Source: Rhodovarius lipocyclicus (GTDB lineage: Bacteria; Pseudomonadota; Alphaproteobacteria; Acetobacterales; Acetobacteraceae). Taken from it: DNA of 64,000 nucleotides. The position numbers and the translations under genes are program-made. The notes under the pieces were generated by a model. The model was not told the origin of the DNA. It made no database searches and worked only from the letters and a program-made list of their open reading frames with translations. Below are positions 26,451 to 34,987 of this stretch, piece by piece (position 1 is the stretch's first letter; the number at the start of each line of letters is the position of its first letter). The stretch covers positions 1 to 64,000 of the forward strand of contig NZ_JAAABL010000016.1 of the NCBI RefSeq assembly GCF_009900765.1, in the 5' to 3' direction.

Positions 26451-28754
26451 ATGGATCAGCGGGATTGGCGGGAGGCGGCGCGGCGCGCGGTGCCGCGGCT
26501 GGATGGCGAGATCCGGCTGCCGGGCCTTTCAGGCGATGTGACGGTGCTGCGCGACGGGCTGGGCATCGCCCATATCCGGGCGGGCTCCGCGCGGGACGCC
26601 TTCTTCGCCCAGGGCTTCTGCCATGCGCAGGACCGGCTGTTCCAGATGGAGCTGAACCGCCGCCGCGCGCTGGGCCGCAGCGCGGAATGGCTGGGCGCCC
26701 CGGCCTTCGGGGCGGACGCGCTGGCCCGCCGGCTGGGCGTGGAGGCCGCGAGCCGGAGGGACGCCGAGGCCCTGTCGCCCGAGGCACGGGCCATGACCGA
26801 GGCCTATGCAGCCGGCATCAACGCCTTCATCGCCAGCGGCGCGCCGCCGGCCCTGGAATACACGCTGCTGGGCGCCACCCCTGAGGCATGGGAAGGCTGG
26901 CACACCATCGCGGTCATGCGCCGGCTGGGCCTGCTGATGGGTTCGGTATGGTTCAAGCTGTGGCGCGCCGCCGCCCTGCCGGTGGCGGGTGGGGCGGTGA
27001 CGAGCCTGCGCTACGATGATGGCGGCCGGGACTTCCTGCTGATGCCCCAGGGTGCCGAGGCCGATCGCTGGCGCGCCAGCCTGGCCGACCTGGCCCCGGC
27101 GGTGGCGGCGTTGATGGAGGCCGCCGCCCCCGATGCCACGGGCGGGGGCAGCAACAACTGGGCGGTGGCGCCGGAGTTGAGCGAGACCGGCCGCCCCGTG
27201 CTGGCGGGCGACCCGCACCGCGTGTTCGAGATGCCGAACATGTACGCCCAGGGCCATCTCGCCTGCCCGGATTTCGACGTGATCGGGCTGACCGTGCCGG
27301 GCGTGCCGGGCTTTCCGCATTTCGCGCATAACGGCCAGGTGGCCTACTGCGTCACCCATGGCTTCGCGGATATCCACGACCTGTATGTGGAACGCTTCGA
27401 CGCCGGCGCCCGGCACGCCCTGTTCCAGGGCGGTTGGGAGGCGGTGGCGCGCCGCACGGAGACGGTGGCGATCCGGGACGAGGCACCGCGGGAGGTCGAG
27501 ATCCTGGCCACCCGCCACGGCCCGGTCATCGCCGGGGACCCGCTCACGGGCCATGCGCTGACGCTGAAAAGCGTGCAGTTCGCGGAAACCGACCTCTCCT
27601 TCGACTGCCTGCCGCGCATGCTGGGGGCGCGCGATGTGCGCTCCCTGTACGAGGCCACGCGCGGCTGGGGGCTGATCGACCACAATCTGGTGGCCGCCGA
27701 CACGCAAGGCCACACCGGCTGGCTGCTGCGGGCCCGGGTGCCCCGGCGCGGGCGCGAATGCGGCTGGCTGCCGATGCCGGGCTGGACCGGGGAGCACGAA
27801 TGGCAGGGCTGGATCCCGCATGAGGAGATGCCGGTGCTGCATGACCCGGAAGGCGGCCTGATCGTGACCGCGAACAACCGCATCGTGGCAGAGGACCACC
27901 CGGACTACCTGCTGACCGATTGCCACCCGCCCTATCGCGCGCGGCGGGTCGCGGCGCTGCTGCGCGCCGACCCGGCCACGCGCAGCCCCGCCGGTTCCGC
28001 CACCATCCACGGCGACGTGCTGTCGCAGCCGGCCGGGGACATCCTGGCGCGGCTGCGGGGGCTGGCCGGCTGCGGGGCCGGCGCGGAGGCGCTGCGCCAG
28101 GAACTCATCGGCTGGGATGCGCGGATGGAGGCGGGCTCGGTCACGGCAGGGCGCTATATCGCCTTCCGGCTGGCGCTGACGCGGCGCTTCGCCGCCGTCA
28201 GCGGGCTGGGCGCGCTGGCGGGGCACCCCTATCTGGCCCCGGCACCGGGGGTGGCGCCGCTGACGCAGCTGTGGTGGGCGCTGCCGGCGCTGCTGCGCGC
28301 CGATGACGACGCCCTGCTGAAGGGGGAAAACTGGGACGGGCTGCTGCGGTCCGCGCTGGAGGAAGTGGCCGCCGCCGCGCCCACCGAGGCCTGGGGCGAA
28401 ACCCACCGGCCGAAGCTGGTGCACCCCCTCTCGCCCCTGTTCCCGGGGGCCGCCCCGGTGCTGGACCCGGTGGCGGAGCCGCTGGGCGGCGATGGCGACT
28501 GCGTGATGGCCAATGGGCTGATCGCGCCCGCGGGTCCGCGCGCGGGCTATGGCGCGCTGTCGCGCTATGCCTTCGACGTGGGCGAGTGGGAGAACAGCCT
28601 CTGGACCGTCTTCCATGGTGCCTCCGGCCATCCCGGCAGCCCGCACTACGCGGACCAGCACCGGACATGGGCCGCAGCGCGCATGACGCCGATGCGCTAC
28701 GGCTGGGCGGCGCTGGAGGCGGAGGCGGAAACCCGCCAGACGCTGCGGCCCTGA
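26451..28754 (+). CDS. Penicillin acylase family protein
   Basis: A 767-residue Ntn-hydrolase. DGLGIAHIRAGSARDAFFAQGF opens the alpha-chain part. The self-cleavage and nucleophile site is GGGSNNWAVAP, with S234 expected to become the N-terminal serine of the beta chain, followed by AGDPHRVFEMPNMY. No signal peptide is visible at the ATG, which has AGAGGA in front, so this member may be cytoplasmic, unlike the classic periplasmic enzymes. Substrates of the family include N-acyl homoserine lactones and other amides; none is implied here. Confidence 0.87.
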   Translation: MDQRDWREAARRAVPRLDGEIRLPGLSGDVTVLRDGLGIAHIRAGSARDAFFAQGFCHAQDRLFQMELNRRRALGRSAEWLGAPAFGADALARRLGVEAASRRDAEALSPEARAMTEAYAAGINAFIASGAPPALEYTLLGATPEAWEGWHTIAVMRRLGLLMGSVWFKLWRAAALPVAGGAVTSLRYDDGGRDFLLMPQGAEADRWRASLADLAPAVAALMEAAAPDATGGGSNNWAVAPELSETGRPVLAGDPHRVFEMPNMYAQGHLACPDFDVIGLTVPGVPGFPHFAHNGQVAYCVTHGFADIHDLYVERFDAGARHALFQGGWEAVARRTETVAIRDEAPREVEILATRHGPVIAGDPLTGHALTLKSVQFAETDLSFDCLPRMLGARDVRSLYEATRGWGLIDHNLVAADTQGHTGWLLRARVPRRGRECGWLPMPGWTGEHEWQGWIPHEEMPVLHDPEGGLIVTANNRIVAEDHPDYLLTDCHPPYRARRVAALLRADPATRSPAGSATIHGDVLSQPAGDILARLRGLAGCGAGAEALRQELIGWDARMEAGSVTAGRYIAFRLALTRRFAAVSGLGALAGHPYLAPAPGVAPLTQLWWALPALLRADDDALLKGENWDGLLRSALEEVAAAAPTEAWGETHRPKLVHPLSPLFPGAAPVLDPVAEPLGGDGDCVMANGLIAPAGPRAGYGALSRYAFDVGEWENSLWTVFHGASGHPGSPHYADQHRTWAAARMTPMRYGWAALEAEAETRQTLRP

Positions 28755-28758
28755 GGGG

Positions 28759-29604
28759 TCAGAAGCTCACCCGCCCCTCGATGCAGGTCACGGTGGCGCC
28801 GCCGACCCACACGCCCTCGGCGTCCCGGCGCAGGCTGACCCGCCCCGCCCGGCCCAGCGCCGTGCCCTGGGCGGCGATATAGGCCTCGGGCGCCCTGCCC
28901 TCATTGATCAGCCATTGCGCCACGCTGGCGTTCAGGCTGCCGGTCACCGGGTCCTCATAGCCTTCGGGGCAGATGAAGGCCCGCAGCTCGAACCCCGCCC
29001 CCGCCGGGTCGGGCGCGCCATCCCAGGGGCCGACCAGCCCCGCGCGCAGATCCATGGGCGCCAGGGCGGCGTAATCGGGCTTCGCCGCCAGCACATCGGC
29101 GCGGGAGCGCAGCAGCAGCGCCAGCCACCCGGGCCCATTGTCCACCCAATGCGCGGCGACGACGGCTTCCGGCTCCAGCCCGAAGCCCGCGCGGATGCGC
29201 GCGACCATGGCCGGGTCCACGGGGCCCGAGCGCCGCAGCGGGGGTGCGGCGAAGGCCAGCTCGCCCTGGCTGCGCCGCACCGTGACCAGCCCCACCTGGC
29301 ATTGCTGGATGATGTCCCGCCCCTTGGGCACGCCGCCCGCGCGCAGCCAGGCATGGGCGCTGCCCAATGTGGGGTGGCCGGCGAAGGGCAGCTCCCGCGC
29401 CGGGGTGAAGATGCGCACCCGGTAATCGGCGCCCGCCTTGGTGGGGCGCAGCAGGAAGGTGGTCTCGCTCAGGTTGGTCCAGTTGGCGAAGCGCGCCATC
29501 TCGGCGTCGCTCAGCCCGTCGGCGCCCAGCACCACGGCCAGGGGGTTGCCGCGGAAGGGCTCGGTGCTGAACACATCGACCTGCTGGAAGGCGAATTCGG
29601 TCAT
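28759..29604 (-). CDS. PhzF family isomerase/epimerase
   Basis: A 281-residue two-lobed protein of the diaminopimelate-epimerase fold. It starts TEFAFQQVDVFSTEPFRGNPLAVV. The catalytic glutamate is E47 in NLSETTFL, and RIFTPARELPFAGHPTLGSAH and EDPVTGSLNASVAQWL are diagnostic. GGAG lies five bases before the ATG at 29604. It is convergent with the acylase (4 bases between ends) and divergent from the MocR regulator, which may control it. Metabolic role not defined for most members. Confidence 0.9.
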   Translation of the reverse strand: MTEFAFQQVDVFSTEPFRGNPLAVVLGADGLSDAEMARFANWTNLSETTFLLRPTKAGADYRVRIFTPARELPFAGHPTLGSAHAWLRAGGVPKGRDIIQQCQVGLVTVRRSQGELAFAAPPLRRSGPVDPAMVARIRAGFGLEPEAVVAAHWVDNGPGWLALLLRSRADVLAAKPDYAALAPMDLRAGLVGPWDGAPDPAGAGFELRAFICPEGYEDPVTGSLNASVAQWLINEGRAPEAYIAAQGTALGRAGRVSLRRDAEGVWVGGATVTCIEGRVSF

Positions 29605-29690
29605 GGGGGCTCCGTGCAATTCCTGGCGACGGGGCGCAAAGTGTCTGGCACAATGCCTCGGATCAATAGCGATATTGTCCTGAGATCAAT
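29605..29690. promoter_or_regulatory. phzF/mocR divergent control region with direct repeats
   Basis: GATCAATA occurs at 29661-29668 and again at 29684-29691, 23 bases apart (about two helical turns) in the same orientation, the second overlapping the mocR ATG. Between them CAATAGCGATATTG (29664-29677) is an inverted repeat. MocR-type proteins often bind such direct repeats in their own promoters, so this is a plausible operator. Confidence 0.5.
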
Positions 29691-31040
29691 ATGCCCGACA
29701 CCGACTACCGCCGGATCGCCGATGCCCTGGCCGCCGAGATCGCCGAAGGCCGCCTGCCCGCCGGCGCGCGGCTGACGCCCGTGCGGCGCTTCGCCTATGC
29801 GCGCGGCATCGCGGTCTCCACCGCCAGCCGCGCCTATGCCGAACTCGCCCGGCGCGGGCTGGTGGCCGGCGAGATCGGGCGCGGCACCTATGTGCGCCCG
29901 CGCCAGCTGCCGCCCCCGATGAGCGAGCCCGGGCGCCCCGGCATGATCGATTTCGAGTTCAACTTCCCCACCCTGCCCGGCCAGGCGGAATTACTGGCCG
30001 CCGGCATCCGCACGGCCCTGGCGCCGGAGGCCATGGAGGAAAGCCTGCGCCCAGTGGGCGCCCAGGGCCATGCCGCCATCCGCGCCGCCGCCGCCCGCCA
30101 CCTGGCCCGCCCCGGCTGGGCGCCGCTGCCGGAGCATCTGCTGTTCACCGGCGGCGGGCGGCAGGCGATCGGCGCGGCGCTGGCCGCCACCGCCTCGGCG
30201 GGCGAGCGCATCGGCATCGAGGCCATGACCTATCCGGCGGTGAAAGCCATGGCCGCGCGGCTGGGCGTGCTGACCGTGCCGCTGGCCATGGATGCCGAGG
30301 GCGTGCTGCCCGAGGCGGTGGAGGCCGCCTGCCGCCTCGGCCCGCTGAAGGCGATCTATGTGCAGCCGGCGCTGCACAACCCCTCCGGCGCCGCGATGGG
30401 GCTGGCGCGGCGGCAGGCCCTGGCGGCGCTGGCCCTGCGGGAGGGCTTCACGCTGATCGAGGACGCGGTCTTCGCCTTCCTGGACGAGACGGGGCTGCCG
30501 CCGCTCCCGGCCCTGCTGCCGGGCCAGGCGCTGCTGGTGGAGGGGCTGTCGAAACGCGCCTCGCCGGGCCTCAGCGCCGGCATGGTCGTGGCGCCGGCGG
30601 AGGCGCTGCGCCGCCGGGTGGCCCAGGCCATCCGCGCGGGGGCCTGGCACGCCGCCCCCCTGGCCCTGGCCGCCGCCACGCGCTGGATGGACAGCGGCGC
30701 CCTGGCCACGCTGGAGGCCAGCAAGCGCGCCGACGCCCAGGCCCGCCAGGCCGTGCTGCGGGCCGAACTGCCGGGCCAGGCCCTGTTGGGGGACCCGCGC
30801 GCCTATCACCTGTGGCTGGCCCTGCCCGAGCCCTGGCGGGCCGATGGCTTCGCCGCCGCCGCCGCCCGGGCGGGGGTGGCCGTGACCCCGGCCAGCGCCT
30901 TCGCCGCCACCCCGGGCCTCGCGCCCAACGGGGTGCGGATCGCCTTCTCCTCACCCGATGTCGAAACCATGCGCCAGGGCGCGCGCATCCTGGCCGGATT
31001 GCTGGCGCATGGCCCGGAAGGGCTGGCGCTGACGGAATAG
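29691..31040 (+). CDS. MocR-type regulator (GntR HTH fused to aminotransferase)
   Basis: A 449-residue transcription factor. The winged-helix domain spans about residues 5-70 (VRRFAYARGIAVSTASRAYAELARRGLVAG), followed by a fold-type I aminotransferase domain with the PLP lysine K288 in VEGLSKRASPG. YVQPALHNPSGAAM is the conserved Asn-Pro segment. The family senses PLP or amino compounds and usually controls a divergent gene, here phzF. The start overlaps a candidate operator repeat. Confidence 0.9.
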   Translation: MPDTDYRRIADALAAEIAEGRLPAGARLTPVRRFAYARGIAVSTASRAYAELARRGLVAGEIGRGTYVRPRQLPPPMSEPGRPGMIDFEFNFPTLPGQAELLAAGIRTALAPEAMEESLRPVGAQGHAAIRAAAARHLARPGWAPLPEHLLFTGGGRQAIGAALAATASAGERIGIEAMTYPAVKAMAARLGVLTVPLAMDAEGVLPEAVEAACRLGPLKAIYVQPALHNPSGAAMGLARRQALAALALREGFTLIEDAVFAFLDETGLPPLPALLPGQALLVEGLSKRASPGLSAGMVVAPAEALRRRVAQAIRAGAWHAAPLALAAATRWMDSGALATLEASKRADAQARQAVLRAELPGQALLGDPRAYHLWLALPEPWRADGFAAAAARAGVAVTPASAFAATPGLAPNGVRIAFSSPDVETMRQGARILAGLLAHGPEGLALTE

Positions 31041-31058
31041 CGCTGCGATACCCCCGCC

Positions 31059-32216
31059 ATGTCCCCCGAGCCCCTCGCCCTGTACATCCACTGGCCCTTC
31101 TGCCTGGCCAAATGCCCGTATTGCGACTTCAACAGCCATGTGCGGCCAGAGGGGCCGGACCACGCCCGCTTCACCGCGGCCCTGCGCGCCGAGCTGGCGC
31201 ATGAGGCCGCGCGGGTGGGGCCCCGCACCCTGTCCAGCATCTTCTTCGGCGGCGGCACCCCCAGCCTGATGCGGCCCGAGGACGTGGCCGCCCTGATCGC
31301 GGACGCCACCCGCCTGTTCGCCCCCTCCCCCGATATCGAGATCACGCTGGAGGCCAACCCCACCAGCGTGGAGCGCGAGAAGCTGCGCGGCTTCCGGGAG
31401 GCGGGGGTGAACCGGCTGTCGCTGGGCGTGCAAGCGCTGGACGGCAAGGCGTTGGGTTTCCTCGGCCGCCAGCACGATGCGGGGGAGGCGATCGTGGCGC
31501 TGGAGGTGGCGCGCGCCCTGTTCCCGCGCCTGTCCTTCGACATGATCTATGCCCGGCCCGGCCAGGGCGAGGCCGAATGGCGCGCCGAGCTGCGCCGGGC
31601 GCTGGACCTCGCGGCCGATCACCTGTCCCTGTACCAGCTGACCATCGAGCCCGGCACGCGCTTCGCCACCGAGCACGCGCGCGGCGCCATCCAGCTGCCC
31701 GAAAGCGACGAGGCCGCGCGGCTGTACCATGCCACCGCCGAGGAAGCCGCGCGCTTCGGCCTGCGCTTCTATGAGGTCTCGAACTACGCCAAGCCCGGCG
31801 CGGAATCCCGGCACAATCTGGCCTATTGGCGGTATGGGGATTACCTGGGCATCGGCGCCGGCGCGCATCAGCGGCTGCTGCAAGGCGGCACCATGCTCGC
31901 CACCCGCCGCCACCGCGCGCCCGAGGAATGGGCCGCCCGCGTGGAACAGCACGGCCACGGTACGGTCGAGGAAACCAGCCTGACCCCGCGGGAGCGCGGG
32001 CGGGAGGCGATGCTGATGGGCCTGCGCCTGGCCGAGGGCGTGCTGCCCGCCCGGGTCGAGGCGCGCTCCGGCCTGCCCTGGGCCGCCATCATCGACCCGG
32101 TGATGCTGGAGGCGCTGCTGGAGGAAGACTACCTGCACTGGCGGGACGGCCATCTGGCCGCGACGCCGGAAGGGCTGCTGCGGCTGGACGCGCTGCTGCC
32201 CGTGCTTTTGCGTTGA
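31059..32216 (+). CDS. hemW: HemW-like radical SAM protein
   Basis: A 385-residue radical SAM protein of the coproporphyrinogen-oxidase-like group. The cluster motif CxxxCxxC is C15, C19, C22 (FCLAKCPYCDF), followed by FFGGGTPSLM and the C-terminal HemN-type domain. HemN proper has a longer N-terminus and an extra C-terminal segment, so this is HemW, which binds heme for delivery rather than oxidising coproporphyrinogen. It is 18 bases after mocR on the same strand. Confidence 0.9.
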   Translation: MSPEPLALYIHWPFCLAKCPYCDFNSHVRPEGPDHARFTAALRAELAHEAARVGPRTLSSIFFGGGTPSLMRPEDVAALIADATRLFAPSPDIEITLEANPTSVEREKLRGFREAGVNRLSLGVQALDGKALGFLGRQHDAGEAIVALEVARALFPRLSFDMIYARPGQGEAEWRAELRRALDLAADHLSLYQLTIEPGTRFATEHARGAIQLPESDEAARLYHATAEEAARFGLRFYEVSNYAKPGAESRHNLAYWRYGDYLGIGAGAHQRLLQGGTMLATRRHRAPEEWAARVEQHGHGTVEETSLTPRERGREAMLMGLRLAEGVLPARVEARSGLPWAAIIDPVMLEALLEEDYLHWRDGHLAATPEGLLRLDALLPVLLR

Positions 32217-32867
32217 TCAGGCCCGCTCGGCCACCAGCACCACGCCCAGATCCATCCAGACCGCCTCGCGCGCCGTCACCCGCCAGCCCAGATCCTCCAG
32301 CATCGCGGCCAGCGCGGCCTCGGTCTGGAACCATTCCCACATGCCGGGCCAGGAGAGCTGCCCGCCCGCGTCATGGCGGGCGGCGGGCTGGTGGAATTGC
32401 GGCAGTTCCACGCCGCGCCGGGCCAGCGCCCGCGCCACATCCGGCAGGCGCGGGTCGGGCAGGAAGCCCGGCACCATGTCGCCCGGGGCGATGCCCTCAT
32501 CCAGGGGCAGCAGGTTGGTCATCACCACCAGATGCCGCCGCGCGAAGCGGGAGAGCAGTTCCAGCGCCGGATAGGGATCGCGCAGGGAGAACAGCTGCGT
32601 GGCCACCACCACATCATGGCGCGGCCATTCCCAGGCCAGGGCCCGGGCGTCGGTAATGTCCACGCTGCCGTGATGCAGGCCGGGGTGCTCGCCCAGCACG
32701 GCCCAGGCCTCGGGCGGCAGGGGCCAGGGCTCGGCATGGGTGGCGCGGGCGGCGCCGGCCGCCAGGGCGCGGGCGCACAGCTCCAGCCCCGGCACGCCGA
32801 GGCCGCACAATTGCAACAGGCTCCAGCCCTCGGGCTGCGCGGCGAACAGGTCGTCCATCAGGCTCAT
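32217..32867 (-). CDS. Putative SAM-dependent methyltransferase-like protein
   Basis: A 216-residue protein. LLQLCGLGVPGLELCARAL resembles motif I of class I methyltransferases, GSVDITDARAL the acidic loop, and DVVVATQLFSLRDPYPALELL and HLVVMTNLLPL later strands. I do not recognise the exact family. The ATG overlaps the upstream glycosyltransferase-like gene's stop (ATGA), and the gene ends the minus-strand glycan set; a sugar or polyketide-like O-methylation is a guess. Confidence 0.55.
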   Translation of the reverse strand: MSLMDDLFAAQPEGWSLLQLCGLGVPGLELCARALAAGAARATHAEPWPLPPEAWAVLGEHPGLHHGSVDITDARALAWEWPRHDVVVATQLFSLRDPYPALELLSRFARRHLVVMTNLLPLDEGIAPGDMVPGFLPDPRLPDVARALARRGVELPQFHQPAARHDAGGQLSWPGMWEWFQTEAALAAMLEDLGWRVTAREAVWMDLGVVLVAERA

Positions 32868-34987
32868 GGCAATTCCCCGGGCCACAGCAGGGCGAAGGCG
32901 GGCGGCACGGGGAAATGCGCCGCGATCCCGGCCAGCAGGGCGCGGGCGCCCGCCTCATCGCCCAACGCCGCCAGTTCCAGCACCCGCCGCAGCGCGAGGC
33001 CCGGCAGGTGCTGCCCTTCCTCCTGCCCCGTGCGGGCCAGCAAGGCGGCCAGGGAGGCGATCATGGGCGGCACATCCTCGGGCCGGCCATCCGGGCGCAG
33101 GCTGAGCAGGATGGGCTGTTCCAGGGCTTCCAGATCCTCGGGCAGCGCGCGGGCGCGGGCCTGCCAGGCCTGGATGGCCAGGGCGGTGAAGCCCTGCCTC
33201 TCGGCCAGCAGCGCCAGCAGCTTCAGGTATTCCGGGCTGCCGCGTGAGGTACCTTCCATGGCGCGGACGATCTGGCCGTCGCGCCAGCTCAGGGGCTTCG
33301 CCTCCAGCGCCGCGTCATGGCGCGCCATGGCCGCGATGCCGCGATAGGGGCCGGCGAACAGCGGCTCTGCCGGGGTGGCGGGCGGCGGGGGCGCGCCGGC
33401 ATGGGCCAGCGGTTCGGGCAGGCAGAACACCTCGCCCGCTTCCCGCGCCAGGGCGGCCGCGAAGCCCGGCGTGCCGAGCGCGGCCAGGGCGGTGGGCAGG
33501 GCCGCCACCTCCAGCAGCAGCAGATGGCCCAGCAGCGCGTCGGGGCGGACGGCGGCCAGATCCTCGGCGCCGCCCAGGGGCTGAGCGGTGTTGTCCCAGG
33601 CGGTGACGGCCGGGCTGCCTGCCGCGCAGGCCAGCCGGGCCATCGCGGCGACAGCCCCGGGCGCGATATGCCGGGCACCGCCCGCCAGCGCGACGAAGGG
33701 CGTGCCGGCGGCCAGCACGGCCCGGCGCAACCCGCCCGGTTCGGCCAGCAGCAGGGCCACTCCCTGCTCCTCCGCGCCCGCTGGCGGCAGGCCTTCCACC
33801 ACCAGTGTCACGGCCGGGGCCGGGGGGATGGGCCGCGGGGCCAGCAGCAGGGGCGGCGCGGGCCAGTCGGGGGCCGCCGTGCCCTCCGGCGCCGGGGGCA
33901 GTTCCGGCAGCCGCGCCAGCATGGCCGCGAAGGGGCGCTCCTGCCGCTCGAAAGCATGGATGCGGCCGGGGTATCGCGCCGCCGCCTCGGCCGCCACCGC
34001 GTGGGGGGTGGTCAGCACCGGCACCCCGGCCATGGCGCAGAAGGCGAACAGTTCGGGCGGCGTGCCGCGCTCACTGGGCAGCAGGGCGACGGTGCCGGGG
34101 CGCAGCAGCCGGGCGCAGACGGCCTGGGGCGTGGTCTCGCTTTCCAGCCGCCAGTCCAGCGGCTTGCCCGCCAGCCCCCCCAGGGCCTGGGCGGCGCTGC
34201 CCAGCACCATGGGCCCGGGCACGCCCGCGAAGACCACCGGCAGCCGCAGCCTGCCCGCCGCGCGGCCCAGCGCGAACAGCGCGAATTCCAGCCCCGCCTC
34301 GCTGGCCAGCGGCAGGGGCAGCACGAGTTCGCGCGGCGGCGCGGCCGGCACCGGATGCGCCCGCCAGGCCAGCGGCGCCACGCGGCGCACCGGCTGCCCC
34401 TCGGCCGCCCACCAGACCGCGACCTCCGGGCTCGCGCACAGCACGGCATCGGCCAGGCGCATCGCCTGGCGCTCCCGCGCCGCCACGCCCAGCGCGGAGA
34501 CGGAGGGGGTGAAGCGCGCTTCCTCCGCATGGCGGAAGCCCTGCGGGCCGCGCGCGTGCAGCAGCATGGCGCAGCCCCGGTGCGCCAGCCCCGCCGCCCG
34601 GCGGGAAAGTGCGGCGACCAGCAGCCCCTCGCGTTCCGGCGCGTGCACCACATCGGGGGCCAGCGCCGCGATCGCGGCATCCACGGCGGCGGGGGTGAAG
34701 CCCTCGGCGAAGGCCAGCCCCATGCCGCGCGCCGCCAGCAGGCGGCCGAGCCCGGTCTGTTCCGCCGGCTCGGCCGCCGGTTCGGCCAGGGGCAGCAGCA
34801 GCGTCACGCGCGCCCCAGCCTCGGCCAGCGCGTCCATCAGCGGTTCGGCCCAGAAGCCCAGCAGCGGCTCGGCGGCGGGCTGGTGCCCGGGTTCGGGCGC
34901 CAGGTGCCAGGACAGGACGACGGCATGCAGGCCGGGCGGCAGCGGCGCCAGCCCGAAGGCGGCGCGGGGCAGCGGGGGGATCGTCAC
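32864..34987 (-). CDS. Large glycosyltransferase-like protein, function unclear
   Basis: A 707-residue protein. The N-terminal half (VVLSWHLAPEPGHQP..., GARVTLLLP, CASPEVAVWW, LLPSERGTPPELFAFCAMAGVP) reads like a GT-B glycosyltransferase. The C-terminal half has degenerate Rossmann-like pieces (VTLVVEGLPP, VALAGGARHIAPGA) and a helical alanine-rich end with ERQGFTALAIQAWQARAR. It begins at a GTG overlapping the neighbour's stop (GTGA). Catalytic residues cannot be assigned. Its partner upstream has a clear GT4-plus-GT2 architecture, so a diverged two-domain transferase is likely. Confidence 0.5.
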   Translation of the reverse strand: MTIPPLPRAAFGLAPLPPGLHAVVLSWHLAPEPGHQPAAEPLLGFWAEPLMDALAEAGARVTLLLPLAEPAAEPAEQTGLGRLLAARGMGLAFAEGFTPAAVDAAIAALAPDVVHAPEREGLLVAALSRRAAGLAHRGCAMLLHARGPQGFRHAEEARFTPSVSALGVAARERQAMRLADAVLCASPEVAVWWAAEGQPVRRVAPLAWRAHPVPAAPPRELVLPLPLASEAGLEFALFALGRAAGRLRLPVVFAGVPGPMVLGSAAQALGGLAGKPLDWRLESETTPQAVCARLLRPGTVALLPSERGTPPELFAFCAMAGVPVLTTPHAVAAEAAARYPGRIHAFERQERPFAAMLARLPELPPAPEGTAAPDWPAPPLLLAPRPIPPAPAVTLVVEGLPPAGAEEQGVALLLAEPGGLRRAVLAAGTPFVALAGGARHIAPGAVAAMARLACAAGSPAVTAWDNTAQPLGGAEDLAAVRPDALLGHLLLLEVAALPTALAALGTPGFAAALAREAGEVFCLPEPLAHAGAPPPPATPAEPLFAGPYRGIAAMARHDAALEAKPLSWRDGQIVRAMEGTSRGSPEYLKLLALLAERQGFTALAIQAWQARARALPEDLEALEQPILLSLRPDGRPEDVPPMIASLAALLARTGQEEGQHLPGLALRRVLELAALGDEAGARALLAGIAAHFPVPPAFALLWPGELP

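Noticed and set aside
26529-28661. 710-codon minus-strand frame opposite the penicillin acylase
   Set aside because: Antisense shadow of a well-supported gene with low-complexity composition and no motif.
26451-28754. Beta-lactam resistance gene
   Set aside because: Family membership alone does not imply penicillin activity, and no resistance context is present.
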